Of a stretch of 64,000 bases of DNA, positions 24,510-32,910 are shown piece by piece (the stretch's first letter is position 1; each line of letters starts with the position of its first letter). The position numbers and the translations under genes are program-made. The notes under the pieces are model-generated. The model made no database searches. It was not told the origin of the DNA and saw only the letters and a program-made list of their open reading frames with translations. Source of the DNA: an uncultured Atopobiaceae bacterium (GTDB taxonomy: Bacteria > Actinomycetota > Coriobacteriia > Coriobacteriales > Atopobiaceae); contig CALUJM010000012.1 in the NCBI GenBank assembly GCA_944320975.1, forward strand, positions 1-64,000, in the 5' to 3' direction.

Positions 24510-25634
24510 TCACTTATGAATACGTGCGATCAATCTCTTTATCGGGTACCGCCAACAGCAGATGTGCACCGCGGCGGCGAAGCCGAAGATCTTCATTGCC
24601 TTGTAGAAAATGCTTCTGTTTAAAGGCCTTTTCACTGGATGATGCAGGGGGATGTTGCTTCGAGTCGCATCTTCGATGGCCGCATCCCGCAAGATGCCTC
24701 TGCCCTCCAATGCCGCGACCATCCGCTTGCCCTTGTCCGAGTTGACAAGGATGAGCGACGTGGAGCCACGTTCGAAAGAGGCGTTGAGGCCGGGTGCCCA
24801 GTGGTCGCCGAGAGTAAGATCTCCCACGCGCGCCATCGAAGCAAAGGGGCACTCGTAGCAGCTTTCGCGAAGCGACACCTGGTACATAAAACTGCGGGCA
24901 TACAGGTCCTCGGCGCCGACCTTCGTCTCGCTGTCGCCGTTTGCGTACGTCAGTTGCGTGACGTACTGGCCTTCATGCCCCTTGAGCTTCGCCCGGAAAA
25001 GATGCTCAGCAATCTCCGACCCTTTTCGCAAGGAGGCCCGCCTGCGGTACGCATCGACGCTGATTCTAGAGGGAACCCCTTGGCAGATTATGTCGACAAG
25101 GAACAGGCTGGTTCGGAGGGAGCGGGGAATAACCCCTTTTACCGCTTGAACTTGGCACGGGGTGCCGCAGAAGAGCACCCTTTTCCCTGCACTGAGCATC
25201 GTTCCGATAGAAGCTATAGTCTCAGAATCCAAATTGCACTGATAGTATTTCGATCCCGACAGCTCTTGCAGGGCTGATGCGTCAGCGGCCGTCGAGAACC
25301 GAGACCCCTGCCTCATATCGTCGGCAACGCCAACAACGACGCCGCCCGCCTCGATGAAAGAGGTGGCGAGCTCCGTGAAAGCCCCGCCCGACGCGCATCT
25401 CGAAAGCGTATTGTGATTAGAAGTGCAGAACAGGCAGCACATTATCGGAGAAGAGGCTTCCTTCGAGTTCAGCGGGCACGCTGACTCGCAACGGCTGCAG
25501 TTTATGCAGGAAGCATGGTCGATGCGCGGATACGAGAACCCCTCGGCACTGTCGCCCATCGTTATACATTTTGCGGGGCAAACCACAGCGCATGCGCCGC
25601 AGCCCGTGCATCGAGCATCTATTGCGACAGGCAT
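24510..25634 (-). CDS. FrhB/coenzyme F420 hydrogenase beta-subunit-like ferredoxin protein
   Basis: A 374-aa iron-sulfur flavoprotein candidate. Two [4Fe-4S] motifs stand at the N-terminus (CTGCGACAVVCP and CINCSRCESACP). The FrhB N and C domains follow with CASGGAFTEL, LFCGTPCQVQAVKG and DIICQGVPS, then a CYECPFASMARVGDLTLGDHWG-like segment. In polysaccharide loci such proteins accompany pyruvyltransferases; the exact redox role is unknown. The ATG overlaps the end of the polymerase gene by about 16 bp. Confidence 0.85.
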   Translation of the reverse strand: MPVAIDARCTGCGACAVVCPAKCITMGDSAEGFSYPRIDHASCINCSRCESACPLNSKEASSPIMCCLFCTSNHNTLSRCASGGAFTELATSFIEAGGVVVGVADDMRQGSRFSTAADASALQELSGSKYYQCNLDSETIASIGTMLSAGKRVLFCGTPCQVQAVKGVIPRSLRTSLFLVDIICQGVPSRISVDAYRRRASLRKGSEIAEHLFRAKLKGHEGQYVTQLTYANGDSETKVGAEDLYARSFMYQVSLRESCYECPFASMARVGDLTLGDHWAPGLNASFERGSTSLILVNSDKGKRMVAALEGRGILRDAAIEDATRSNIPLHHPVKRPLNRSIFYKAMKIFGFAAAVHICCWRYPIKRLIARIHK

Positions 25635-26902
25635 GAGCGTACCCCCATCGTTCTATTGGTAGGACAGCGCCGCAAACGCGCTGATTTGGAAAAGTCGGTT
25701 CGGACGCTCAGCATGAATATGCAAACCGATATCATCAATATGTAAGCTGTATCGCGCCCTTCAATTTGAGCATGAAGCATAAAGACCAGCAAAAATATCG
25801 CAAGAACTGTTCCCGGTAGACTGCGCTCGGCTTTATTCGCTTCAATGCATGCAAGTAGTAGCGCCGCCGAAAAAAGAACGAACGCCACAATACCACCGCT
25901 CAACATAATCGTTAGGTAAGTGTTATGGGGATTCCCTGTATTGAATAGTCCCGATGTCGTCATTGACATGATGTAGTGATTAAACGTATCAGCCGAAAAA
26001 CAGCCGATACCTAAAATGGGATTCTGCGAAATGAGGTCGAGTGAAAAACCCCAAAGATACGCTCTGTGGGTGAAGTCCGAATCTCTTCCCAGCATTTGAA
26101 AGATTGGGTCGGCCCACCCCATAGCGCTTTGCCCGACAACAACGACCAAGAAAAAGACAACGTTGACCAGCACGGCAAAAGATGGCGTGAGCGAAAAGCC
26201 GCGGACATATCTTGCGGCGACAAAAAGCATTATTAGGATTATTGAAATAACCTTGCCTGTTGCAATATCTCGAAAAATTGAGAATAGAAGTATATTAATT
26301 AAGCTTGTGATTGGAAGCGTGTTAGCTTCTTTTATCTGCAAGAGATACATATATTCAAACAAAATTGCAAGCATGTATCTGACGATCAACGAATTGTCAG
26401 CACCCAAAAGGAAAATTGTTGGCGCACCCGTCACGTCATGGAACATAGCATTGGGAAAAACAAGAGCACTAATTGTGTTGGCGGTAATAAAGAAACGGGA
26501 GATATAACATCCCGCTTTCAAAAACCCGAGACCTCCGCACCGAAGGCCGATATCCATAACAACCGCCAGCATAAGAATGTCAAACAACTCGTCAACCCAA
26601 ACAACTGCTTGGGTTCCTGAAATGATCGATGAAGTTACGATAGACACACAAAACAACAGAGCGATAGCATGAACTGATGTAAACTTCGCTTCACCTCGAA
26701 GGTAGACAAGCACCGACAAACCCAAGGTAAATGCCCCAAGCAAATACCAAACTATGCCAAACCCGTGAATTATGTATGAAACGCATTCCAATCTATACAT
26801 CCAGAGGATGCCGAGAAGGCAACAAGCTGAGCTGATTTTTATTGAGCCAACGTGCAGGTTGGGTGAAGCCATAGAATGGCATCTATACATTTCTTGTTTC
26901 AC
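25619..26902 (-). CDS. wzy: Wzy-like polysaccharide polymerase (locus 2)
   Basis: A 427-aa protein with about 11 hydrophobic helices and the Wzy/O-antigen ligase pattern: SDFTHRAYLWGFSLDLISQNPILGIG followed by NPHNTYLTIMLSGG, listed here in parts (RAYLWGFSL; NPILGIG; NPHNTYL). It should polymerise repeat units outside the cell. The gene is clearly more AT-rich than its neighbours, a sign of separate acquisition. The GTG start overlaps the preceding stop codon. Confidence 0.82.
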   Translation of the reverse strand: MKQEMYRCHSMASPNLHVGSIKISSACCLLGILWMYRLECVSYIIHGFGIVWYLLGAFTLGLSVLVYLRGEAKFTSVHAIALLFCVSIVTSSIISGTQAVVWVDELFDILMLAVVMDIGLRCGGLGFLKAGCYISRFFITANTISALVFPNAMFHDVTGAPTIFLLGADNSLIVRYMLAILFEYMYLLQIKEANTLPITSLINILLFSIFRDIATGKVISIILIMLFVAARYVRGFSLTPSFAVLVNVVFFLVVVVGQSAMGWADPIFQMLGRDSDFTHRAYLWGFSLDLISQNPILGIGCFSADTFNHYIMSMTTSGLFNTGNPHNTYLTIMLSGGIVAFVLFSAALLLACIEANKAERSLPGTVLAIFLLVFMLHAQIEGRDTAYILMISVCIFMLSVRTDFSKSARLRRCPTNRTMGVRSCLSQ

Positions 26903-28008
26903 ACAGCATCAACATCTTTCAGAAGTTCGCACATCACAGAAATGTTGTCAGTCCTTTCGAAAAAAGACCGAGCAGCTTCCGAATAGCGCTCATAGTCTTT
27001 GTCGATTGCGTCTATCGCGTCTGCGATTTTGTCAGCCCTAAGGTCGACGCACTCCGCGCAGCCAGCCGCCCCAACGGTGTTGAGCAATCCCGGGATGCGG
27101 TTGGCGATCATGGGCATCCCGAAAGAGGAGTACTCGTATATCTTGTTGGGAGCGCAGAATGCCTTGTTGAGATTCGAGCCGTCGTAGAAGACCACGCCTA
27201 TATGCGCCCTACTGGTAACTTCAAGATGCCTTGGTGCCGGGATGCTCTCGTAATATAATGTATCGCCGAAGATTTGCTTGATTCTAGGGGCCATTCCGTT
27301 TCGGTCGATGCCCATAAGAACCAATGGATAGCGACCGTCGAGATCAGCGAGCGCCTTCGCAATCTCCGCGACGCACTCTTCATTCTGGAGGATGCCTTGA
27401 TAAATCACAAACTCGCGGCCGCCGAGGTCATCGATGATTCTTCTGGTCTCATCGCACGTGAGAGGTAGATTCTTCTCAAGCTTTGAGCCGTAGGGCTTGT
27501 TCGGAAACACATACGGAACCTTATCCAGGCCCCACCAGCTTCGCATGATGTAGGCCCTCGTAATCTCGCAAGCGGTTACTGCCCTAGCGTTCCGGCAAAG
27601 CTTGCCGAGAAGCCTTTTCTTTGCTGGAATGTCATCGTAAAGCTCAAGGGCCGAGACAACGTATTCGAAGTCTCCGAGCGCCCCAATCATGGGCATTGCC
27701 GTCTCGGCGGTTCCAAACCAGAGCAGGACATCATTTGAGCCGATAGTTTTGAGCCGTTTTTTGACGGCATCACGGAACGACTTCCAGTTGATGAGCACGT
27801 CAAGCATACCGGAAGCGCTTCCTCGCGGGTCGACGAGCTCGACGTAGGGAATACCCTCCTGAGAGAGAATCTCCTTCGCCGAATCCTTGCTCGATCCGAA
27901 CCACACCTCTATATCGGCGCCCAAATCGTGAATCATTCTGATCTGCGACATGCAAGGCGGGTAATACGCAAGGTTGGACTTGACTATGTAGATGGTTCTT
28001 TTACTCAT
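26899..28008 (-). CDS. Glycosyltransferase (GT-B fold)
   Basis: A 369-aa protein starting MSKRTIYIVKSNLAYYPP. The C-terminal half shows FVIYQGILQNEECVAEI, LVLMGIDRNG, YYESIPAPRHLEVTSRAHIGVVFYD and NKAFCAPNKIYEYSSFGMPMIANR, the nucleotide-sugar binding half of a GT4-like enzyme. A glucuronyl- or related transferase is possible; the sugar cannot be told. The ATG overlaps the previous gene by 8 bp. Confidence 0.78.
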   Translation of the reverse strand: MSKRTIYIVKSNLAYYPPCMSQIRMIHDLGADIEVWFGSSKDSAKEILSQEGIPYVELVDPRGSASGMLDVLINWKSFRDAVKKRLKTIGSNDVLLWFGTAETAMPMIGALGDFEYVVSALELYDDIPAKKRLLGKLCRNARAVTACEITRAYIMRSWWGLDKVPYVFPNKPYGSKLEKNLPLTCDETRRIIDDLGGREFVIYQGILQNEECVAEIAKALADLDGRYPLVLMGIDRNGMAPRIKQIFGDTLYYESIPAPRHLEVTSRAHIGVVFYDGSNLNKAFCAPNKIYEYSSFGMPMIANRIPGLLNTVGAAGCAECVDLRADKIADAIDAIDKDYERYSEAARSFFERTDNISVMCELLKDVDAV

Positions 28009-29254
28009 ATAGACCTTCATAAGCATCGACGACTCGTTCGGCATAGCGCGCGTAGCTGCGATCTTCCCGAAGACCAGGTAACTGCGAGTCGATATAGGCA
28101 CAGATACGCTTGTACGTTTCGCCATCCTCTAGAGTGCGTATCGCATTACAGCAGGAGTCGAGGCTTCCATTCTCGAACCAAATTCCGTTTTTGCCGTCCT
28201 CGATGTACGCTGTGGCACCGCATGTGTTCGGCACGATGGACGGGATGCCGGCGGCAAACATTGCCTCGAGGCACACCAGAGGTGATGCCTCGAGCCAATA
28301 AGACGTTAGGACTAACGCCTTATTGGCTCGAGACTGCCGTGCGAGCTCGTCTTTGCCGCACCATCCGAGGAAGGTCAGGTTCGGGTACTTTTCTCGGAGC
28401 CGTGGGAGCAGCGGTCCGTCCCCGCAGAGCGTGCCGGGGAGACCCAATCTCGTCAGCGCCTCGCAGAACAGCTCCGGATTCTTCTCGGGATCCATCCTGC
28501 CGATGAACAGGTATCCCTCCCTCGATTCGATCGGCGAGGGAGCGTACTCGCCCCGGGCTTCGATGGGGTTGGGCATGTAGGTCGGGCTCCCGTCGTCGAA
28601 GCGGTTGCCGCGAAGGATGCCGTACGTGAACTCAGAGAGGTAGGCGAGCTTGGGCCTCGCGCGCCCTATCGCCCTGCTCTGAATCGCGAGGCGAGCTATC
28701 CGGTAGAGCTTCTGGGCGTAGCTGCGCTTGTCGCAGTTGCGGGCCACGCATGCCGGGGAGCAGGGCCTGAGGCGGCAGATCTCATGACGCCTGTAGTCGA
28801 AGAAGCCCCCGTTCGGGCACGCGATGAAGTACTCGTGGAGCGTGGCAAGCGACCTGAACCCCATGTCCGCGATAGCGTCGAAGATGGAGGACGAGAGGGC
28901 ATGCGTCCAAGAGTGGATATGCAGAACGGTGTCGGATGGATCGAACTCGGACAGCAGAGAGCAGAGAGCGCGATAGGAGCGCTTGCTCGACAGACCCTCC
29001 AAAGCCCCTTTGACCTTCGAATCGCTTTCGAGAAACGGCTTGTCGCGGACCGTGATAACACGGATGCCGGCGAGCCGATCGTGCACCGGCCCCGTCCCGG
29101 CGAAGTACACAACGTTATATCCACGGTCTGCAAGCACCCTCGCGGTGACATACGCGACCTGGGCCGTACCGCCGAAGTTGTCGGCAGTGTCATCCACGAT
29201 AATCACGTTCTGGACATGGTGGGAGACGCTGCGCTTGCTCGCTATTTCCGTCAC
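28001..29254 (-). CDS. Glycosyltransferase, GT4 family
   Basis: A 417-aa enzyme. An N-terminal NVIIVDDTADNFGGTAQVAY, a Cys-rich insert (CRLRPCSPACVARNCDKR) common in this subfamily, then YLFIGRMDPEKNPELFCEAL, LTFLGWCGKDEL and SYWLEASPLVCLEAMFAAGIPSIVP with the E-x7-E site. It adds one sugar of the repeat unit. The GTG start overlaps the upstream stop as GTGA. Confidence 0.85.
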   Translation of the reverse strand: MTEIASKRSVSHHVQNVIIVDDTADNFGGTAQVAYVTARVLADRGYNVVYFAGTGPVHDRLAGIRVITVRDKPFLESDSKVKGALEGLSSKRSYRALCSLLSEFDPSDTVLHIHSWTHALSSSIFDAIADMGFRSLATLHEYFIACPNGGFFDYRRHEICRLRPCSPACVARNCDKRSYAQKLYRIARLAIQSRAIGRARPKLAYLSEFTYGILRGNRFDDGSPTYMPNPIEARGEYAPSPIESREGYLFIGRMDPEKNPELFCEALTRLGLPGTLCGDGPLLPRLREKYPNLTFLGWCGKDELARQSRANKALVLTSYWLEASPLVCLEAMFAAGIPSIVPNTCGATAYIEDGKNGIWFENGSLDSCCNAIRTLEDGETYKRICAYIDSQLPGLREDRSYARYAERVVDAYEGLYE

Positions 29255-30351
29255 TGTGCTTCCACCACCCCTCTCGAAAGTTCCAAGTAGTGCGCGACGA
29301 GCCTCTTCGCCGCGCGAACGATGTCGTAATTCTCGAAGTCCTCGCGGCGTGCGTTGATGCGCACGCCGGGCTGCACCTCGGCGAGGGTCTTCGCCCACTC
29401 AGACGGGTCGCCTATCGGCAGAAACCGCACGGTTCCCGTCACGTCCACCTCGCGAGTTATCCGGTCGGAAAGCAGGCACGGTAGCCTCGCTGCCTGCGCC
29501 TCGACGGCAACGATGCCCAGACCCTCGTAGAGGCTGGGCAGCGCGAACGCGTCGAACGCCTGATAGAGCCGGTCGACGTCGTCCCTCTGGCCCAAGAACA
29601 TCACCCGGTCGGCGACCCCGCGTTCGGCCGTCCAGCTCTTCGCGAGGGCCTGGGCTTCGCCGGCGCCCACGAGAACGAGGACGAGGTCGGGCCGCCGCCT
29701 CGCCGCTAGGGCGAACGCGTCGATCAGGAACCGGTGGTTCTTCTGGGGCATGAAGCGCCCCACGTGACCTATAACCGTCTGCCCGCCGACGAGGCCCAGG
29801 TCGGTCCGCGCCTGCGCGCGGGCCTTCGCGTCGAAGGAGAACCGCGACAGGTCTATGGCGTTGTACAGGACCTCGAAGCTCGCACCCTTGCCGAAGAGCC
29901 ACTCGCCGGCGTAGCGGCTGCACGCCATGCGGTGCGTTGGGTAGACGTTCGAGAGCGGCCTCAGGGCATCCTTGGCCAAGTTCTTGGCGAGCTCTCCTCT
30001 GCCCGAGGTGGAGTGGCTGTGCGCAATGCGCACGGGCACGCCCGCTCTCTTCGCCGCGCGAAGTGGAAAGACGGAGAGGGCGTTCACGTGGCTGTGGACA
30101 ATCGGCCAGCGCTCCTGCCGGAAGAGGCCCTCTAGCGTGTGCATGTAGCCGGACAGATTCTTGTATCCGGGAATCATGAAAACGCGACCGCCCAGTCCTT
30201 CGACCTCATCGCGCGGCACCATGCCAGATCCCTCGCAAACGAGGAGGTCGAACTGGACCCTCGAGCGGTCAATGTGGCGATAGTAGTTCATGACCACCTG
30301 TTCGACCCCACCGCCGTCCATATACCCCATCACCTGGGCGACGCGGATCAT
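29251..30351 (-). CDS. Glycosyltransferase, GT4 family (EpsF-like)
   Basis: A 366-aa GT4 enzyme with RVAQVMGYMDGGGVEQVVMNYYRH in overlapping pieces, IVHSHVNALSVFPLRAAKRAG, RIAHSHSTS, VIGHVGRFMPQKNHRFLIDAF, FLGQRDDVDRL and SLYEGLGIVAVEAQAARLPCL. It is very similar in layout to EpsF/CapM galactosyltransferases of Gram-positive capsules. ATGA overlap with the sugar transferase gene. Confidence 0.88.
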   Translation of the reverse strand: MIRVAQVMGYMDGGGVEQVVMNYYRHIDRSRVQFDLLVCEGSGMVPRDEVEGLGGRVFMIPGYKNLSGYMHTLEGLFRQERWPIVHSHVNALSVFPLRAAKRAGVPVRIAHSHSTSGRGELAKNLAKDALRPLSNVYPTHRMACSRYAGEWLFGKGASFEVLYNAIDLSRFSFDAKARAQARTDLGLVGGQTVIGHVGRFMPQKNHRFLIDAFALAARRRPDLVLVLVGAGEAQALAKSWTAERGVADRVMFLGQRDDVDRLYQAFDAFALPSLYEGLGIVAVEAQAARLPCLLSDRITREVDVTGTVRFLPIGDPSEWAKTLAEVQPGVRINARREDFENYDIVRAAKRLVAHYLELSRGVVEAQ

Positions 30352-31100
30352 CGACCGCTCCTGTTCCTACCGAACATCGCGCTGAAGGTAGCTAGGAAAA
30401 TGCACAGGTCCTCTCCGAGGCTTGCGCCGCGAACGTAACCGAGCTCGATTGTCTGTCGCTCGCCGTTCTCGAAGGTGGCCTCGTTCCTGGGACCTGCCTG
30501 CCAGGCGCCGGTGACACCCTGGGGTACGGAGAGCAGCAGAGCTGCGTCGTCTCCGTACTCGGAAAGCTCATCGAAGGTGATCGCACGTGGCCCGATGAGG
30601 GACATGTCCCCCATGAACACATTCAGGAACTGAGGCAGCTCGTCGAGAGAGGTCGAGCGGATGACGCGCCCGAGCCGTGTGATGCGGGGGTCGTTGTCCA
30701 CTTTACGCTCGCGTCTCCACTCCGTCAGCTGCTCCGGGCTCAGGTACTTCTCGACGTCGTCGGCGTCGGCGACCATCGAACGGAACTTGTAGATGCGGAA
30801 GGGCCTCCCCAGCCTACCCACGCGCTCCTGCGTGTAGATGGGCGATCCCTTGGTGTCCGCCGCTATGGCGACGGAGAGCAGCGCGCAGGGCACGAGGCCC
30901 ACGACAACCACGACCGTACTGAAAGCGATGTCGAAGACCCTCTTCACGAACCGGTAGCCAAGTGGCCTGCGGTCCAGCGAGCGGCAGAGCTCAGCGAACT
31001 CGTCGGTGCCGGGCTTGGGCACAGTAACAAGCCGCACGCCCTTCTCGCCTGCTGCGGACACAGACGTCTCCCTCTCCCCTATCGTCGCCACGTCAATCAC
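30348..31100 (-). CDS. Undecaprenyl-phosphate sugar phosphotransferase (locus 2 initiating enzyme)
   Basis: A 250-aa PF02397 enzyme: KRVFDIAFSTVVVVVGLVP (membrane segment), RIYKFRSMVADADD, LDELPQFLNVFMGDMSLIGPR and GVTGAWQAGPRNE. It loads the first sugar phosphate on undecaprenyl phosphate, closer to galactose-phosphate transferases than the locus 1 enzyme (inference from the TGAWQ motif). The GTG start has AAGAGG upstream, just past the stop of the antiterminator gene. Confidence 0.88.
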   Translation of the reverse strand: MIDVATIGERETSVSAAGEKGVRLVTVPKPGTDEFAELCRSLDRRPLGYRFVKRVFDIAFSTVVVVVGLVPCALLSVAIAADTKGSPIYTQERVGRLGRPFRIYKFRSMVADADDVEKYLSPEQLTEWRRERKVDNDPRITRLGRVIRSTSLDELPQFLNVFMGDMSLIGPRAITFDELSEYGDDAALLLSVPQGVTGAWQAGPRNEATFENGERQTIELGYVRGASLGEDLCIFLATFSAMFGRNRSGR

Positions 31101-31102
31101 CG

Positions 31103-31696
31103 CTACCTCTTGACCGGGACGTCGATGGGCATGGTCTCGGCGAAGCCGCCGTCACGGTCGCTGACGGTGACGAGGCAGCGCCTGCGGTGGCGGTCCACGC
31201 GGCTGACGCGCGCCTCCTGGCCCTTGAGCGGGCCCTCGCTCACGAGGAGCCGGCCGTCCACGATGGACGCGACGCTGTTGCGCAGCACGTGCTTCTCGTC
31301 CATCGTCTGCTCGAACCAGTCGCGCGCCTCGTCGGCGAGCGGCAGGTAGGAGTGGCCGAAGGCGCCCACGAGCTCGACGGGGAGCGTCAGCGACGAGAGG
31401 GCCTTGGAGAGGCCGGACGCGTCGCGGCTGGCCAGGAAGACGTAACCGCGGTACATCGGGACGGTGTCGAGCGACCACGAGCCCTCGTGGGAGAACCAGT
31501 GCTCGCGGGACATGACGAAGGCGTCGTCGAGCAGCTCCGGGCTCACGACCCGGCGCAGCGTCTCGCAAATGCCGCGCTCGCGGCCCTCGGGCACGCGGGC
31601 GACGTACCACCGCTGCCGGCCGCGCGGGGAGCGCCTGCCGCACGGGAGCCCCATGGGCATGCGCGTCGTGGCGTTGTGCGCTGGGGTGCTCGCCAA
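31103..31696 (-). CDS. NusG-family antiterminator (LoaP/RfaH-like) of locus 2
   Basis: A protein of about 197 aa. The NGN domain reads RWYVARVPEGRERGI with VPMYRGYVFLAS, and a KOW motif follows in GRLLVSEGPLKGQEARV. A TTG start is chosen because GGGAGGG lies 8 nt upstream; it gives a 30-residue lead before the NGN domain. ATG codons downstream lack ribosome sites. It is the first gene of locus 2 and lies 40 bp from an inverted repeat bounding a promoter segment, so its transcription should depend on the orientation of that segment. Confidence 0.83.
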   Translation of the reverse strand: MASTPAHNATTRMPMGLPCGRRSPRGRQRWYVARVPEGRERGICETLRRVVSPELLDDAFVMSREHWFSHEGSWSLDTVPMYRGYVFLASRDASGLSKALSSLTLPVELVGAFGHSYLPLADEARDWFEQTMDEKHVLRNSVASIVDGRLLVSEGPLKGQEARVSRVDRHRRRCLVTVSDRDGGFAETMPIDVPVKR

Positions 31697-31736
31697 GCCC
31701 GTCTCCCTCCCGGCGTCCCCGCAGCGTGAGAGCCGC

Positions 31737-31752
31737 AAAAGGTACACCTTTT
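31737..31752. repeat. Left 16-bp inverted repeat of an invertible segment
   Basis: AAAAGGTACACCTTTT: two 7-bp half-sites around a central dinucleotide. It is the exact reverse complement of the copy at 31875-31890. Half-sites around a 2-bp core are the form of serine-recombinase crossover sites. Confidence 0.75.
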
Positions 31753-31874
31753 GAGAGCGGGCCGAATGACGGCCGAATTTCACCTTTTACATTTAATAAG
31801 CCGGTGAGAGCTCTTGTTTTCTACGTGAATATGGGGAGGGGATCACTATAATAGAGCGCGTTGAATGACGGTTG
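31753..31874. promoter_or_regulatory. Putative invertible promoter segment (OFF orientation)
   Basis: This 122-bp AT-rich segment lies between the inverted repeats. It carries a perfect -10 hexamer TATAAT (31847-31852, plus strand), with GTGAAT 16 nt upstream as a weak -35. It faces right, away from the antiterminator and toward the 3' end of the recombinase gene. Inversion would place the -10 box near 31775-31780 on the minus strand, about 75 nt before the antiterminator start. The minus strand of the present orientation has only a weak candidate (TAGAAA-N17-TATTAA). GAATGACGG occurs twice in the segment in direct orientation. Confidence 0.7.
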
Positions 31875-31890
31875 AAAAGGTGTACCTTTT
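31875..31890. repeat. Right 16-bp inverted repeat of an invertible segment
   Basis: AAAAGGTGTACCTTTT, reverse complement of the copy at 31737-31752. The asymmetric core (GT versus AC) would fix recombination polarity, so that pairing gives inversion and not deletion. Confidence 0.75.
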
Positions 31891-31941
31891 CAACGCTTTG
31901 AGCGGCGGTTTTGCTGCGGGGCGTCGTTCTTCTCGCTTTTG

Positions 31942-32532
31942 TCATCCCTCTTTGAGCCAGCGGTCGAAGGTGCTCGGGCACACGCCGAGCCTGCTCGCGG
32001 CCGCAGATCGGGTGAGCTGGCCGCCCAGATACTTGCTCCTGACGTCCTCGTAGCAGGCCGGGCGCGGCTTTCGGGGCCTGCCAAAGCGCACGCCGCGCGC
32101 CTTTGCCGCCGCGATGCCCTCCGCCTGGCGCTGGTGTATGGACTCGCGCTCCACCTGCGCGACGTAGCTCAGCAGCTGCAGAACGATGTCGGCTATGAGC
32201 GCGCCGGTGACGTCGTCGCGCCGGCGGCGGGTGTCCAGCAGCGGCATGTCGAGCACCACCACGGCCGCGCCGCGCTCCTTGGTGATGGCGCGCCACTGGT
32301 CGATGACCTCGTCATAGCTGCGGCCGAGCCGGTCGATGCTCTTCACCACCAGCACGTCGCCCGCGCAGATCCGGCCCATGAGCCGGCGCCACTCCGGGCG
32401 CTCGAAGTCCCTGCCCGACGCCTTGTCCGCGAACACCTCGTCCACGCCGAAGGCCGCCAGCGCGTCAAGCTGCCGGTCCAGGTTCTGGTCGCTCGTGCTC
32501 ACGCGCGCGTAGCCGTACGTCATCTCCGCCAT
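31942..32532 (-). CDS. Serine recombinase (Pin/resolvase family)
   Basis: A 196-aa small serine recombinase. The catalytic Ser is in YGYARVSTSDQN; FADKASGRDFERPEW, VVKSIDRLGRSYDEVIDQW and the long helix with QRQAEGIAAAKARGVRFGRP are canonical. The C-terminal helix-turn-helix (LTRSAAASRLGVCPSTFDRWLKEG, given as its key ends LTRSAAA and TFDRWLKEG) binds DNA. It is transcribed toward the invertible segment, whose edge is 52 bp past its stop. It is the obvious candidate for flipping that segment. The start at MAEMTYGYAR is the family-typical position. Confidence 0.88.
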   Translation of the reverse strand: MAEMTYGYARVSTSDQNLDRQLDALAAFGVDEVFADKASGRDFERPEWRRLMGRICAGDVLVVKSIDRLGRSYDEVIDQWRAITKERGAAVVVLDMPLLDTRRRRDDVTGALIADIVLQLLSYVAQVERESIHQRQAEGIAAAKARGVRFGRPRKPRPACYEDVRSKYLGGQLTRSAAASRLGVCPSTFDRWLKEG

Positions 32533-32684
32533 GTGCGTCCCGCCCCTCCGCCCGCCTGGCCGCTGGCACCCGCCCCGACCTGCGGGCACGCGGCCGGGGC
32601 ATGGGCGCTACGTTAGAGGGTGGCGTGGGGGAAGAGCTGGGGCTTGGCGCGCGGGCGGGGCGGGGCGGACGGGCCGGCGGGCGC

Positions 32685-32826
32685 GAGGGTATGTACAGTG
32701 GTCTCTGAGGGTATGTACAGTGCGGCGGGCGCGCCGTTCTTCTTGGCACGGCTCTGACCTGCGGATTTGCTGCCCGCACTTGATGGCGGGGTGTACATAC
32801 CCTCAGGGGGCGGTGTACATACCCTC
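32685..32826. repeat. Inverted pair of 22-bp-spaced direct repeats upstream of the recombinase
   Basis: GAGGGTATGTACAGTG occurs at 32685 and 32707; its inverse TGTACATACCCTC occurs at 32792 and 32814. Spacing is 22 bp in both arms and the arms are about 70 bp apart. The array lies between the recombinase gene and the DUF3800 gene, upstream of both the recombinase start and the end of the latter. It could be an operator array for the recombinase, a second recombination site set, or a terminator-like hairpin. The rest of 32533-32910 has no gene. Confidence 0.6.
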
Positions 32827-32910
32827 AGGGGGCAACCGGCGCCCAGTGAATCCGTGACATGACCGCCGAAGTGGCAACGCTCGAGCCGCGCCGAGACGAA
32901 CTCGCGCTGC

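Noticed and set aside
32685..32826. CRISPR-like or tandem riboswitch
   Set aside because: Only two units per arm in mirror arrangement and no spacer diversity or conserved riboswitch core.
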